From Astrothelium macrocarpum (taxonomy: Eukaryota > Ascomycota > Dothideomycetes > Trypetheliales > Trypetheliaceae): 64,000 bases of DNA. Where the stretch lies: positions 124,001-188,000 of the forward strand of contig JAGEMR010000044.1 of assembly GCA_021030915.1 (NCBI GenBank), read 5' to 3'. A model generated the notes under the pieces. It saw only the letters and a program-made list of their open reading frames with translations, was not told the origin of the DNA and ran no database searches. Below, in pieces: positions 53,272-64,000 of this stretch; within the stretch, counting starts at the first letter, position 1; each line of letters begins with the position of its first letter. Position numbers and translations under genes: made by a program.

Positions 53272-54255
53272 CTAATCATCAGAAGCCCACAATGCATCGA
53301 GAATGTCCTGCTTCACTTCGAAAGCCCAGTGGTGACACGTCTGATGCATCACGGGACTGACTTCTCTGGAATCCTCTTCTTCTCCATCATCGAAAACCTC
53401 TCGTACTCCCATTGTTTTGTACTTTTTCAAAAGTAATCTTCTCCATCTGCCCGTGTCTCCAACGCATTTCTTCCATCGTGAAATCTGTCTCTCGTCGTCC
53501 TCGCACCTCCGTCCGAGAAAGAAACGACAGTACCACTGAAACCAGCCCCTCACGTCGTATTTGTGATTGATCCAACCATTCGCCTCCCATTCTTCAATAC
53601 TTTGCCCACATGAAACTCCAAATTTATTAACCTCAGCATTATATATGGGGTTTGTAAGCATTTGGTCGACATTTAACCCAGAAATCCAGGCTGAGGGAAT
53701 TTCTTCCCAATCATCTGAAATGGTGACACCAAGATGCTTGGAGTATAAAGGACGAAAGTAGGATCCGCCGAAGCAGCCTTCACGTAGAATTTCCTCGGGT
53801 GATTTGTTAGGTGAGAAGTCTTCATGGTCAGTGAATCGAAATGTGCCATTGGTATAGCGTGTTGGATGCTCAGCTATGGGCTTCCAGTCTGCCCATCCTG
53901 CTCTGAGTACCTCGACTCCAGGTGTGGGACTACGAGGAGACTCGCTCTTATTTGTCTTTTTCTTGCCAGACTGGCTAGATGACAGGACTTTCTTTAGAGT
54001 CTTTTTGCTTCCGGGAACAAGAATGGCCGTTGCGTGAGGATTCTCATCTGGACCTGAATATGAAGGACGTCCCAACGATGCGATTCGGGAAGAAGTTCGT
54101 GTGGGTTGCGTCGCATTTAGGCGATTGATTCTTCGCTTTTTAGGGGGGTTCGGACCGTGAGACGAGGGTTGCGTTTTGGACTCGAGCCCGAGATCTTTCA
54201 AAAGCGCTTGATTACGATTTATATTTGCTAGGCGTTGGAGCTCGTAAACACTCAT
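53272..54255 (-). CDS. Nuclear-looking conserved protein of unknown function
   Basis: A single exon encodes 327 residues from MSVYELQRL; the frame is open 18 codons further up. The N-terminus YELQRLANINRNQALLKDLG resembles a short motif also seen at the start of Cmr1/WDR76-type chromatin proteins. A basic, nuclear-localisation-like PPKKRRINRL and a Ser/Lys-rich linker follow. The C-terminal 200 residues are compact and Trp-rich (EGCFGGSYFRPLYSKHLGVT, EWEANGWINHKYDVRGWFQW, YCRFFLGRRCEDDERQISRW). I recall similar uncharacterised proteins in fungi and plants but have no name for it. No catalytic motif is visible. Its 3' end is 102 bp from the CAP59-type gene (convergent). Confidence 0.8.
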   Translation of the reverse strand: MSVYELQRLANINRNQALLKDLGLESKTQPSSHGPNPPKKRRINRLNATQPTRTSSRIASLGRPSYSGPDENPHATAILVPGSKKTLKKVLSSSQSGKKKTNKSESPRSPTPGVEVLRAGWADWKPIAEHPTRYTNGTFRFTDHEDFSPNKSPEEILREGCFGGSYFRPLYSKHLGVTISDDWEEIPSAWISGLNVDQMLTNPIYNAEVNKFGVSCGQSIEEWEANGWINHKYDVRGWFQWYCRFFLGRRCEDDERQISRWKKCVGDTGRWRRLLLKKYKTMGVREVFDDGEEEDSREVSPVMHQTCHHWAFEVKQDILDALWASDD

Positions 54256-55428
54256 GGTGAAATACTGTGTAAATGGCCAAGGGCCGTTCATTCGATTTGG
54301 GCGATTCAAAAGGTCAGGTAGGGTACCTTACCTCAAAAACTACAAATAGTTGACGTCATGGCGTCAGTCGAATTTTGCGAGCAAGTCATAGATATGAAGA
54401 GCACTGGATGGCACAAAACAAAGCGTGAGTCCAATCAGAGGATGCTAACCCAGCGAACATTACAGATGTCATTAGAGAAGGTATATTCTTCTCCAACAAT
54501 AGGACATAGAGGTCTACTGCTGCACTGGGGGCATGGCCGAAGCCGCGATAAATTTTTGATGCTTTTAGTGTGTATCTGAGCTTTTGGTGGGCCCCTCTGT
54601 TCTCTTCAAACTCCAGAGGAGCTGAAAGGTTTTGCAGTCAATCAGTTGGGCAGTAGCGAAAGAGGTTTTAAGTTGTCGATGATAAGCGAGAGCTGATTCA
54701 CCTTATTGTTTAGAAACTTTAGAAAAGCTGTATCATTTCGTAAAGTTCTGTCTTCCTGCTCAACATTCCCAAGGTTGACCTGCAGCGCTGGGGGAATCAT
54801 CGAGAGCAACGGACTGAACTTCAAAAGAACTTCCGAGCTCTAACCATTGCTCATATCCATGGAATTTGAACCTGGGAAGTATAAGTGGCGACACACGCTT
54901 GAGAAAGATCCTCAACAGGATCAAGGACACATCCGTCAAAGGTATTTCCGAATTGATAATTTTAATTGTTGACCTTCCCACATTGGTTTGGGGGTCACTC
55001 TAATCTAGATGTTCCAGAGTGTATCTTTTGCACTTCACAACACTACCCATTGCTAACGCTAAAGCGGCTGTTGACCAAGATGAAAATGCTTCGTACAAGA
55101 TTCATCGACTCAGCATTCGTTTGCATGACTTATCAAACCCAAACACCAAACAATAGATTAATGCGATAGTCAAGTAACTCGATAAAGATAAGGCTTGCCT
55201 ACCTCGGGTAGATAGGTAGGTATTAGCGTTAGAAACGCATGTCATCATGTGATTTCGCGCCCTACCGCGCTGTGTTGACACGTCTTCGCGTCTCGCCACG
55301 AACAACGTCGCGACTGACGCTTTTCATCTCCATCACACCACCCTCCAGATCCCGCGCCTAATCACATACTCCCCCGATTGTAGTTGCATGCGATTGCGTA
55401 TTTGTGCTACAGACCAAATTTCGTGAAA
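54256..55428. promoter_or_regulatory. Divergent interval upstream of the nuclear protein gene and rad51
   Basis: These 1.17 kb lie between two divergent genes. AGGTA/TACCT clusters occur at both ends (54,312-54,333 and 55,199-55,222). No gene is recognised. Confidence 0.45.
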
Positions 55429-56573
55429 ATGAGTGCCGAAGACTCGCAATCCCAATCTGGCTACGACGACAGCAATCTTAGCGGCCCTGGCGCTCCGACT
55501 CCTATCTCCGCTCTTGATGGCACTGCGGGTCTGACAGCAAGAGACATAAAGCTCATAATCGATGGAGGTTATAACACAGTCGAGTCTGTCGCATACACGC
55601 CGAAGCGGACCCTAGAGCAAATCAAAGGCATCTCGGAGCAGAAAGCGGCGAAAATCCTTACAGAGGCTGCGAAATTGGTGCCAATGGGCTTCACAACCGC
55701 AACAGAGATGCATCAGCGAAGAAGCGAGCTGATTAGCATCACGACAGGGTCAAAGCAGCTGGACACGTTATTGGCAGGAGGAATTGAGACAGGGAGTATC
55801 ACAGAAATTTTTGGCGAATTTCGAACAGGAAAGAGTCAAATTTGCCATACATTGGCCGTGACCTGTCAATTGCCATTTGACATGGGGGGTGGAGAAGGGA
55901 AATGTTTGTACATTGATACCGAGGGAACCTTTCGGTGCGTTCTGATTTTTGCACACATGGACAACACATCATCTTCTCAACTGCGAGCCTCGACCCTATA
56001 CAAGCTTTAGCTGACTAAGAAAATAGCCCGGTTCGTCTCCTCGCTGTCGCCACTCGTTACGGTCTCTCCGGCGAAGAAGTCCTCGACAACGTTGCCTATG
56101 CACGCGCCTACAACTCAGAGCACCAGCTCAACCTACTCCATCAAGCCGCACAGATGATGACGGAGACACGGTTTGCGCTTCTCATCGTCGACAGCGCCAC
56201 CTCGCTCTTCCGGACGGACTTCATGGGCCGGGGCGAACTCTCGACACGACAGTCTAACCTTGCCAAATTCATGCGGACTCTACAGCGGCTGGCGGATGAG
56301 TTCGGCATCGCGGTTGTAATCACCAATCAAGTCGTTGCACAAGTGGATGGCGGGCCGAGCGCCATGTTCAATCCTGACCCGAAGAAGCCGATTGGGGGTA
56401 ACATCATTGCGCATGCCAGTACGACAAGATTGAGCTTGCGCAAGGGCAGAGGGGAAACGAGGGTATGCAAGATCTATGATAGCCCATGCTTGCCCGAGAG
56501 CGATTGTCTATTTGCGATCAATGAAGATGGAATAGGCGATCCAAGTCCCAAGGACTTAGAGAAGGATGGATGA
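55429..56573 (+). CDS. rad51: RAD51 recombinase
   Basis: Two exons (55429-55934 and 56027-56573) give 350 residues. The helix-hairpin-helix N-terminal domain is LTARDIKLIIDGGYNTVESV. Walker A is GEFRTGKS at residues 129-136 and Walker B is LLIVD at 220-224. The polymerisation segment GFTTATEMH and loop residues VVITNQVVAQVDGG are present. Rad51 forms the nucleoprotein filament for strand exchange in homologous recombination in the nucleus. The intron (92 nt, GTGCGT donor, GCTGAC branch site) falls just after the IDTEGTFR motif. The start is MSAEDSQSQS; a more upstream in-frame ATG at 55384 is less family-like. The C-terminus (DPSPKDLEKDG) is normal. Confidence 0.97.
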
Positions 56574-57213
56574 GGAAAAAGAGCAAAAGGGGGAGAAAGT
56601 AACGGCACTATCTGAATTGCATGACCATGCCACTTTGCTTGACCTAGCTTCACGGCCTGATCTGTTTGCCGCAAAGGCAATCATTGTACATATTTTCTGT
56701 TACGCGCTAAATAATATAGAATATATTGCTCATCAATTGCCTCGTTTCCTCACTATCTCAAAACGTGTACGATTCAGCTTTGGTGAGGTGGCCCTATCAA
56801 GTGCTTCTATGGATCGCAGACCCGGTTTGCTGAAGCCTATCTGTCACAGATAGAGTGAGAGAATATTCAAATGTACAGCTACAGACCGAGGGTAAGATAT
56901 GGCATGATAGCGTGAGCAAGGGATGCGTACTTGTGACTTCAGAGAAGCCATGCCAGGCTCGACGCTAAAAATGAAGAATGATCACTAAATAGTATCACGT
57001 ATTTTCATTTTACCGTTTTCCCGTTACTAATGGGAACAGAGGCATGGTATAAATACTCTATGAAAAACAATCCTTTGACTTTTAGCGACATTACCTTGCA
57101 ACCAACATTTTGACCGTCAACGTTTATCTACTATCTTTAAAGCACATAATCTCTTACACTTAGGCATCCAGACTCCAAAAGACACAGAATCACTAGGCAT
57201 ACCATTGACAAAA
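56574..57213. other. Intergenic interval
   Basis: These 640 bp contain the RAD51 3' region and the promoter of the next gene. A 95-codon ORF at 56566-56853 overlaps the end of RAD51 and has no protein features. Confidence 0.5.
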
Positions 57214-57771
57214 ATGGCTCAAAAAGCCCAGTCATTCCCACTTCTACGTCTTCTCCCAGAACTGCGTAATAGGGTGTACCACTACATTGCCCAAGATTAC
57301 CGCTCCCGGATGGCTTTCGCTGTCTCAAGCCGCGAGATCTACGAAGATTTCCTCAACGTATGCCTCAGCGCACACTACTTTGATGATCAACGCGGCCTCA
57401 ACGGGACTTGGGGTTGGGTTCACCCCATCGTGTCATATATGAAATGGGTATTCGCCATGCGTAAGGCGAAAGCGCAGCAGAATGGCCCAAGAGCCGAGAG
57501 GCCAGTCTTGAAGGTTGGCATTGAGTTTTGGTACCCACAAGTGGGGCTTGGCAAGACAATCCGCATGGACGAGTGTGCCCTCCGCATAGCAAAAGCCTTG
57601 GAAAGTGCAGACAATATCAATGTTCAGTTCCATCTTGACGGTTTCATGATTTCGATGGGGGTTTTCATGGGAAGGCTTCACCAGTATGTGGCACAGCAGC
57701 CTGAGGAAATGAGGAAGAAATTCGACGCCAGTTTTCACCTTCCCTACTGTCGGCAATGCGTAAAGGATTGA
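57214..57771 (+). CDS. F-box/2EXR-like small protein, copy 1
   Basis: A single exon encodes 185 residues. The N-terminus FPLLRLLPELRNRVYHYIAQ has the LPxELRxxVY pattern common to a very large, mostly uncharacterised fungal group (F-box-like or 2EXR). The remainder is helical, with SYMKWVFAMRKAKA and a short Cys pair at the end (YCRQCVKD). It shares layout with the gene at 58283: the motif, a 'KWV' helix, a conserved acidic/hydrophobic middle and a similar distance to 'NI.VHF/NMEVHF' segments. This suggests a tandem duplication. Role unknown; ubiquitin-ligase adaptor is only a family guess. Confidence 0.7.
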   Translation: MAQKAQSFPLLRLLPELRNRVYHYIAQDYRSRMAFAVSSREIYEDFLNVCLSAHYFDDQRGLNGTWGWVHPIVSYMKWVFAMRKAKAQQNGPRAERPVLKVGIEFWYPQVGLGKTIRMDECALRIAKALESADNINVQFHLDGFMISMGVFMGRLHQYVAQQPEEMRKKFDASFHLPYCRQCVKD

Positions 57772-58282
57772 CACAGGCTGTTTTGATAATGTTAGGGGGT
57801 GAAAGGAGGGGAGATTGCCATGGATTTTGTCTTCTAGATTGGGTATTCAAGCGTGTACAGAGCTTTGGTACTAGAGAAATAAGAAACTTGCGATGCAAGG
57901 TGTATTAACCACTCAGTGCAGATGGACCGACAGGGCTCTAACGATTTAAAGGGATAATACAGGATCTTATCAATGAAACTTTTCTACATTCGATTGTCAG
58001 TTTAAACTTAAATGCGTGACGGGTAAACAATGTGTGCCATGTGTTCCATGCATTGTGAGTTTAGATGACGGGATCAAGCACACCGATCATAACTTTCTAG
58101 TAGGCAGTACATAAGTTGAACGAGTCCTCGCTTTACTCTCTCGTTCCTTGAAATTTTGGTCAGCAACTTACCTTCTTGTTGGACGTTAGCACTTCTGTCT
58201 TCGAGTAACATCAACGATAGCTTCTTCTTCGAGCGGTCTGGAGTTCCAGTCTTCTCCCACAGCCCCATCGCCTGAGGGATGT
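57772..58282. other. Interval between the tandem pair
   Basis: These 511 bp may contain an unplaced first exon of the downstream copy. No ATG-led exon with good splice sites was found by eye. Confidence 0.35.
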
Positions 58283-58984
58283 GTGAAATCCGTCCTTGAA
58301 GCTGATCATACAGAGCTAGATGGTAGCAATTACCTATTTCCTTTTCAACTTCTACCTATCGAGCTAAGGTACCTTGTCTATCGGTTCATGACTGCTGACC
58401 TCCCTTCCTGCCGAGGGATGCTCACTTCTTGCCATCAGACCCACGATGAGTTCCGGGAAACACTTTTGCTCGGGCGTGACTTTCATGTTGCTTGCACAAT
58501 AGGAAATCCAAAGTTGCAGCGACACCAAGTAGTAAAATATCTTAAATGGGTCTTGGATCACCACAAATGCCGATCGTCGGATGAAAATGTCGTCAGCAAG
58601 ATAAAGCTCAACATCGGACTTGATATCGAAAAGATTGAAGATCTTGAAAAGTTTCAGAAGACTAGAGCATTCTTTTATTTCTGGACCAGATTCAATCCGT
58701 ACGAGCTTGCCCGCTGCATCACGAATGAATTACGCAGTATTTCGAATATGGAAGTTCACTTCTGGCTTACGGGTTCCGTGCAATGTTGCAATTTTGTGGT
58801 CCAGAATCTAAATATGGTGATCAGGAGGCTGCCAGAGGGAGCGCTGCAAGACATTGATTTAACGATCCACGAGCTCGGAACAACGGAGTATCGGGTTGAC
58901 AAAGACTGTAGGGGATTGAGCAGAAAGCATGCTGGCGACACGGCGTTTGTGAAATTCGACTTGCCTGAATGGGCAGATTATTAG
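58283..58984 (+). CDS. F-box/2EXR-like protein, copy 2 (start unresolved)
   Basis: The open frame of 233 codons begins at a GTG, with a stop just upstream and no ATG before the conserved motif FPFQLLPIELRYLVYRFMTA. The first in-frame ATG (58388) would remove that motif. Either a 5' exon is missing from the model or the copy has decayed at its start. The remainder looks intact: VVKYLKWVLDHHKCRSSDEN, NELRSISNMEVHFWLTGSVQ and an acidic C-terminus. It resembles copy 1 in layout but is longer. Confidence 0.55.
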   Translation: MKSVLEADHTELDGSNYLFPFQLLPIELRYLVYRFMTADLPSCRGMLTSCHQTHDEFRETLLLGRDFHVACTIGNPKLQRHQVVKYLKWVLDHHKCRSSDENVVSKIKLNIGLDIEKIEDLEKFQKTRAFFYFWTRFNPYELARCITNELRSISNMEVHFWLTGSVQCCNFVVQNLNMVIRRLPEGALQDIDLTIHELGTTEYRVDKDCRGLSRKHAGDTAFVKFDLPEWADY

Positions 58985-59361
58985 AAACTCCCTCAAAGGA
59001 GTAGCAGAAGGTCAAGCATGACACGTTGCTGACTGGTGATGCTTGCTCCGATCAAAGGCGATCCTTGTTTGTCCTGTGGCGCATTGATTTGACAAGGAGA
59101 TCGCGCGCCCGGGCAAAGCAGGTTTTGGCTGGAAATATTGCGATAGTCGCGACCATGAGATTGGAGCTGACGACGCATCGGCCGCTGGCTCATCAGCAGA
59201 GCACTTCTGCTTTCTATAGCATACATTCAAAGACAGACATCATCATATCTTTTTCACACATGCCTGTCCCATTGTTTCTTTTGTAGAACAGACCCCGCCC
59301 TCACCGCCACATCTGCTGTGTCATCGCACGTGGCCGATCCGCGTTAAAGCCACCGTGACCT
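58985..59361. promoter_or_regulatory. Upstream region of ssk2
   Basis: These 377 bp lie upstream of the MAPKKK start. No distinct site is recognised. Confidence 0.4.
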
Positions 59362-62300
59362 ATGATGACCGAAGAACCACCTCATCTTCAGGAGATTCCT
59401 CCCACTCCTCCCCTTGATCGAGGGCGCGTTCCTGCTCTCGCTTCTTCCTCAGATCTCGTCTCCTTTGATAAGATTGGGCACCCCTTCATTGTGGACACTA
59501 TGCCCGTTCCAATGTCCCTAGTAGACATTAACCCCTCCGATTCCCAAGGCGACAGCTCCGGTTCGGGACCACAGAGCAGTTCAGAAGAGAGCGACGCTGG
59601 TGGCCAAACGATTGATACGTCTTATGAAGGCGCTGTCGATCAGGCTTCCAATGGCTCGCGCGGTCAGTATCTACCCGACCAGAATATCAGCCCACTGGAT
59701 GAGATGCCAACCGCCATGAATTCTCAAGAGTACGGATGGGCAGCGACCAGCCCACGAACAAGAGATGGAAGCGGCAATATGAATGGCAACTATGATATTC
59801 CTCCGCAACTCCCTCTGAATGGATTGAACAATGTACGTCCACCTCAAACTCAGCGACCAGGAGGTCCTCTACGCACACCATCGAATACCTACACACCTCA
59901 AAATGCTAGAAGACCGTCCCAATTCCCTTTGAATACTGCTCAGCGCAACCGCGCATCTTCAACGAATCGCCTCCGACGGAATCCAACAGCAGATTATCGT
60001 GCACAAGAAAGGGCGTATGTGGAACGCATTCGGCAAGATGCTCCGGATATGAACGGCTATCCTCTCGACCCTGGAACACCTAGCCTGGGACATACTACAG
60101 ACTCGGAGACGGACGATGAATCTCCACTCACGGCCGAATATAACGAAGACGCTTACGATCAAGAAACATTGCTATATTATGGTAACGACGATATGCAACC
60201 GACGGTTGAAGAGCTCAAGAAGCCAGAAAATCGAGAAAGGCTAGAGTGGCATTCCATGTTGGCAAATGTTCTGACAGGTGATGTGGTCAAGCAAGAAAAG
60301 CAAAGATTGACAGGCAAGACGGGTGAGGATCGAGATAATTCAATGCAGACAGAAATCTGGATGGGAGTTCGAGCGAAGACTTGTGGACGAACCATCGCTG
60401 CTCAACGGCGGATGATTGAAGACGGTCGATCACGCGCGAAATCCTTGATTGAAACCATTGTTATTTTTGAAATCAAGGGTGAAGCAGAGGTTGGAAAAGC
60501 TCCGCTCGAGCAGGTGGAAGACATCGTACACAAGATTGAAAAGTGTGAAAGCCTGTATCCCACACGATTCGCATTCGAGGAGGCGCAGCCCAGGGCAGCA
60601 AGTCAAGCCTACAGGGACAGCTGTGAAGCAATTATAGCGTGGTACAACACCACGTTCTTGATCAACAAACAACTTGGCGTACTTCAAGCGTGGGTCGGAA
60701 ATGAAGAGCTGGATTTTGCAAAGTCAAGGAGATCTTCGACCGGTGAGGGTCATCTAAGTGATGATTCGTCATTCATAGATCGAATCCTGAAAGAAGACGG
60801 ACTGAAATCGCTACAAGGAGACAATAATCTGCTCGTTGGCGTTGACCGGGTCATTAAAAAAGCCAAAGATACACTTATTGGAAATGCTCCAGCATTTGAG
60901 GAAAGACATCTCCCGGCTTACCTCGATGAGCTTCTCACTCTTATAAATTTCCCTTCTCGTCTCATACAAGAAATTATTAAGATGAGACTCGAGCTCGCCA
61001 AAAACATCAAGGATCCTGCCCAACAAAGCGTGATGATGGCAGAGCAGATGATTCCTCAATTTCAAATTCTTCTCAATCTTGCTGCAAGGATCAAGAAGGA
61101 TTATCTCATTATATCGCACCCTGAGCCTGGATGGGATTTGCCACCGTGTATTGATGATAACTTTGATTCTGTTGTGCTCGACGCTCTCAAGTTCTACTTC
61201 AAAATGCTTAATTGGAAGCTGTCCGGAAATAAGAATACTTTCAAAGAGGCTGAAATCATGGAGCAAGAGTGGTACTTGGCAAACGAACTCGCAAGTCATT
61301 TGGAGGGGGGGGACGTTGAGGTCGCGGAACAATTCAGCTCTCTGACATCTAAATCTCTCCTTCGACTCACCAGCCATTTCGAAAAGGAACTCCAGCGAAG
61401 TCCAGAAGAACTTGCAGGTGCAGAGATGGACAAGCGCTACAAGCAAATCCTCGACTCTGTTCGTGTGCGACAGCGAAAACTCTTTCGATTTACTCGTATC
61501 CTTACCCAACGCTATGAGAATTGTACAGAGTATAACATCAATATGCCCCAGGAAGATCTTTCTGAACTGATTCAAATGCTCAACTATACCAACCACATCC
61601 TCGTTGAAACCCCCTCCAGTGACACCTCTCTCATATATGTCATTGCATCTCCGAGCCTCGAGAATCGACCAAAAGATGTCCAATCCCTTCTTGGGACATG
61701 CTTTCATACTGACGCAAGCCCCGATGATCCTATCAATCCGTATGTTCTTATGTTCCGGCCCGAAGCACCGATATTTTGGGACGGAAAGAAAATGGTGAAT
61801 GTGGGCAAACGTCTTGCACCCTTAGATATCAAAACCGGCCGCCTTCGTCTGGTTGCCGACGGATCACAGCAACGCCTCTCCAATGCGAACCTTGCTTTCA
61901 ATCAGTCAATCAACATGCACCTTACAGTTCTGATTGAACAGCGTGCCAACCTCCCACGCGTCAACGCAGAACTTCAGCGCATCAAGAAAACTGCCTACAA
62001 GCTCTCCAATACAATCATGGATAGTGTTGACTTGATCCGGAAGCAAACCGTCGGGCTTGAGTGTCAAGAGCTCATCCAAACCTGCTTTGCTTTCGCTACA
62101 GAATTTGGGCAGCGTTCAGTGCTATACATGGACCACAATCGCCGCGCACTGAACAATATGCGACTAACTCGTCTTGCTCTCGATTGGGTCAGTTTTATAT
62201 GCGATGATTGTGTCGCCAGCGACCGCAAGACATTTCGATGGGCAGTGATCGCGCTCGAATTTGCAATGCTCATGACACGTGGACAGAACATCCTCAGCAT

Positions 62301-63695
62301 TGGCGATAGAGAGTATAATACGTTACGAGAGAAAGTGGCGGGCTGCATGTCTTTGCTAATTTCGCACTTCGACATCATGGGCGCGCGGAGCACTCTGGCG
62401 GCTCAACTGGAAAAGCAGCGACTCGAGCAAGTCCAAGGCAAATTCAAACAGCTTGATATCTCGCGACTAAAGGATGACGAAGAGTCGGCACGCCTTGTTC
62501 GCGAACAGTGGGTTGATCAGCTTGCCGAGATTGACCGTCGTCGTAAAGAACGCGAAGCCGAACGACAGCACCTTGGCCGCGTGCTCGAGGATTCGAACGA
62601 AGCTGACCGGGCGCTTACATATCTTTCTTCGAGCGCCACCAATGTCACTATCCGTTGGCAACAAGGTCAGTATGTTGGCGGCGGCACCTTTGGTTCCGTT
62701 TACGCCTGCTTGAACCTCGACACGGGACACCTGATGGCGGTTAAGGAGATTCGGCTGCAGGATCCACAACTGATCCCAACGATTGTCTCGCAAATCCGGG
62801 ATGAGATGAGCGTGCTGCAGGTCTTGGATCATCCGAACATTGTCAGCTATCATGGGATAGAACCCCATAGGGATAAGGTATACATCTTCATGGAATACTG
62901 TTCAGGTGGAAGTTTGGCAGGTCTGTTAGAGCACGGTCGGATTGAGGACGAAACTGTGATCATGGTATATGCGCTGCAAATGCTCGAAGGCTTGGCGTAT
63001 CTACATGAGGCTGGCGTGGTCCATCGGGACATTAAACCCGAAAGTACGTTCTAGTCCCCAAAGTCTCTTTTCCCCCATCAGAGCAATCCAGCAAGCAATC
63101 CATGCTAATCACTATGCTCATAGACATCCTCCTCGACCACAACGGTGTCATCAAGTATGTCGACTTTGGCGCCGCCAAAGTCATTGCACGCCAAGGCAAA
63201 ACCCTCGCGGCCGGTCCTGGCGACACGCGCGCCTCCGCTGGGCGCCAGAAATCCATGACCGGCACGCCCATGTACATGTCGCCCGAAGTCATCAAGGGCG
63301 AAACGACCGCGGGCCGCCACGGCGCCGTCGACATCTGGTCGCTCGGCTGCGTCGTGCTCGAGATGGCCACGGGACGCCGTCCATGGGCGTCGCTCGACAA
63401 CGAGTGGGCGATCATGTACAATATCGCGCAGGGAAATCCGCCGCAGTTGCCGAGCCGCGATCAGCTGAGTGCGGAGGGGATTAATTTCTTGAAGAAGTGC
63501 TTTGAGCGGGATCCAGCGAGGCGGGCAACGGCGCCAGAGTTGTTGGGTGACGAGTGGATTATGGGGCTGCGGAGGCAGATGGCGCTCGAGCCGGGAACGC
63601 CGATGACGCCGAGTGAAAGTGGGGGAAGTGGAGGGAGCGGAAGTGTGGGGTGGAGTAGGCAGGGGAGCTTATATGGGACCATGTCAGGGTCGTGA
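59362..63695 (+). CDS. ssk2: Ssk2/Ssk22-type MAP kinase kinase kinase (HOG pathway)
   Basis: Two exons (59362-63043 and 63124-63695) give 1417 residues. The first 330 are disordered (Ser/Pro/Asn-rich). A large helical regulatory region follows (about 330-1090), typical of the Ssk1-binding and autoinhibitory part. The kinase domain has the Gly loop GGGTFGSVY near 1106, the catalytic Lys in MAVKEIRL, HRDIKPEN split by the intron, DFG in YVDFGAAKVI, and the activation segment TGTPMYMSPEVIKG. The 80-nt intron has a GCTAAT branch site. Ssk2 is phosphorelay-activated and phosphorylates the MAPKK Pbs2, upstream of Hog1/SakA in osmotic and oxidative stress. Two adjacent ATGs (59362, 59365) are possible starts. 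All catalytic residues are intact. Confidence 0.94.
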
Positions 63696-64000
63696 AGAGA
63701 AGGGTGCGTGGGTTGGGGAAAGAGCTGGTGATTTCTTGCATTGCGATACCCTGCGGTCAAATTTGTGGAGGAACTATGGGACTGGACTGTGCTTCACCGA
63801 GCCCATATATCTGAGGGCTTCCTTGGATTTGCAGCTTGCTCGTTCTCGACGGTGCATTTCAGCCTGGCGTCTTTCGTTACTTATCCTGTGGCTGACAAGC
63901 AACTTTTGGCTGACACATCCTGGGAGACTGAAGCATAAGCGAGGCGTTTTTGGGATGCATCTTATAAGCGAGGGGCAGACATTATTACGAAAATTAGAGC
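63696..64000. other. 3' flank of ssk2
   Basis: This is the last 305 bp of the window. Only a 65-codon ORF without features occurs (63741-63938). Confidence 0.4.

Overview
The window comes from the nuclear genome of a filamentous ascomycete (Pezizomycotina). The evidence is the gene set (Zn2Cys6 and homeobox-C2H2 regulators, a CAP59-type glycosyltransferase, an Ssk2-type MAPKKK, a fungal-type tRNA ligase), short 44-90 nt introns with GTAAGT-like donors and RCTRAY branch sites, and gene spacing of 0.3-4 kb. I cannot fix the class or genus. I see no rRNA, convincing tRNA, CRISPR or recognisable transposon. Nearly every spliced model below closes in frame to a whole number of codons.

Region 1 (1-9 kb): the 5' part of DNA2 (minus, running off the left edge) is divergent from a mitochondrial 2-oxodicarboxylate carrier with six introns. 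NPR3 (GATOR1/SEACIT nutrient signalling) follows, then an AT-rich gap and a small Golgi-type glycosyltransferase on the minus strand.

Region 2 (9-25 kb): tRNA ligase TRL1 is head-to-head with an ankyrin-repeat gene. Next come an unrecognised helical protein, a possible small membrane protein, an arylamine N-acetyltransferase, a D-2-hydroxyacid dehydrogenase, 2.7 kb without a gene, and a Zn2Cys6 regulator.

Region 3 (25-40 kb): a homeobox plus C2H2 regulator, S-adenosylhomocysteine hydrolase, and the spliceosome pair PRP31 and CLF1 sharing a short bidirectional promoter. After these comes a large kelch-type single-pass membrane protein.

Region 4 (40-54 kb): a 3.9 kb gene-free stretch with small repeats, then a secreted Asn/Ser/Gly-rich protein built on trinucleotide repeats. 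A 4CL-like acyl-CoA ligase with a C-terminal peroxisomal signal is divergent from an AusD/Trt5-like methyltransferase. A CAP59-family glycosyltransferase and a nuclear-looking protein of unknown function follow. Two G-quadruplex-type motifs lie in the intergenic DNA.

Region 5 (54-64 kb): RAD51, two tandem genes with an F-box/2EXR-like 'LPxELR' motif (the second without a clear start), and the HOG-pathway MAPKKK SSK2.

Most of the window is ordinary housekeeping sequence. The points most worth a second look are the acyl-CoA ligase/methyltransferase pair, unusual gene-structure details (a GC-AG intron, an 11-nt exon, a stop-free 54-nt intron in CLF1, an unclear junction in the homeobox-C2H2 gene), the kelch receptor-like protein, the repeat-built secreted protein and the unassigned families.
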